Assembly: GCF_000524195.1 (NCBI RefSeq)
Contig: NW_020170407.1
Location: forward strand, 520,214-554,438
DNA: 34,225 nt
Reading direction: 5' to 3'
Origin: Echinococcus granulosus
Lineage: Eukaryota; Platyhelminthes; Cestoda; Cyclophyllidea; Taeniidae
Position 1 is the stretch's first letter; every line of letters starts with the position of its first letter. The notes under the pieces were generated by a model. The model was not told the origin of the DNA. It searched no databases and was given only the letters and a program-made list of their open reading frames with translations. The position numbers and the translations under genes were made by a program. Shown here piece after piece: positions 33,563 through 34,225 of the stretch.

Positions 33563-34225
33563 GTAGTTTGACGAGGCTTTACCCCGCTTTTTTAATTTGT
33601 CTGGTACATTTCGTTTTATAATTTTTTACTTATTCAATTTAAGTAAACAATGTTGCATAAGCGCTGAAACTTTGCATGGAAATTTGATGGTCTGCTTAAG
33701 CAACAGCATTGTGGCAATGCTGAAGTGATATTGAAGCGTTGCGTTGTTGCGTTTTAAACGACAACCAAAAGTGCCGGGAATAGACAACTGGAAAGGCTAT
33801 TTCAGATTTATCATCGAAAATCGCCTTATTTCTGGTTCTTATTGCTTGTAGAACCGATAATATTGCCTTCCCAAATAAGCAACAATTTTGCTTTTCGTTG
33901 AACCGATCAAAAGGTTCTGGAAATGGACGGCTGAGGAAAAAGGATGATAAAGTTAAGCTTGAAATAACGATATCATCCCAGAGCCTCTGCCCAGCTTTGC
34001 TAACCTTTTCCACCTTTGCGGATTATTTCCCTTTCTTGTGGTAATTGCGCTTCAAGTTTATAGTTCATGATTCTGTGGTGCTGCGTGTTGTGGTGCAGTG
34101 AGTGAGCTGTGTGAAATGAACCAATAGTACGTTCGTTTGCTCGATTGTTAGTTCATCTGTTCCTTTGACGGTTAACGTTTAACGAAGGGTAGAACGCAAA
34201 GCGCACTCAGCTGGTTAGGAAACGG
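33563..34225 (+). other. EXOSC9: EXOSC9 intron running off the right edge
   Basis: After the donor at 33563 no further exon with EXOSC9-like sequence is found on the plus strand. A 105-codon minus-strand ORF (33696-34013) has no recognisable domain. The next coding exon is presumably outside the window. Confidence 0.5.

Overview
The window is eukaryotic nuclear DNA, most likely from a parasitic flatworm and probably a tapeworm. Genes are split by introns with GT-AG (once GC-AG) borders that fit the reading phase on both sides. Many introns are extremely short (31, 31, 34, 37, 37, 38, 45, 52 and 54 nt) beside others of 1-1.7 kb, a pattern known from cestodes and other flatworms. Coding sequence is a small fraction of the window. 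Intergenic DNA and long introns carry decayed repeats. The species is inferred from gene structure, not proven.

Layout, left to right. (1) 1-114, minus: start of an unidentified gene running off the left edge. (2) 841-1733, minus: LSM4, U6 snRNP/P-body Sm-like protein, five exons, 126 aa, complete. (3) 3762-9910, minus: thymidine phosphorylase, eight exons, 457 aa, with a second alternative first exon at 9288-9402. (4) 9958-20270: about 10 kb with no recognisable conserved gene, holding a GC- and CCAAT-rich island near 14.3-14.8 kb, two weak small ORFs and repeats. (5) 20271-21676, minus: beta-tubulin, three exons, 445 aa, with Tyr at both 167 and 200. (6) 22411-30023, minus: PARPBP/PARI, the PCNA-binding Srs2-like anti-recombinase, at least nine exons, with retrotransposon debris in its introns. 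(7) 30863 to beyond the right edge, plus: EXOSC9/Rrp45, an exosome core subunit, three exons visible; it shares a divergent 839-bp upstream region with PARPBP.

The genes are mostly housekeeping genes for RNA metabolism (LSM4, EXOSC9), nucleoside salvage (TYMP), cytoskeleton (beta-tubulin) and replication-linked repair (PARPBP). They do not form an operon or one pathway. The most unusual features are the two homologous, mutually exclusive first exons of the thymidine phosphorylase gene, one with a GC splice donor; the beta-tubulin isotype with two residues linked to benzimidazole insensitivity; and the two PIP-like boxes in the PARPBP protein. No RNA gene, CRISPR array or intact mobile element was found.
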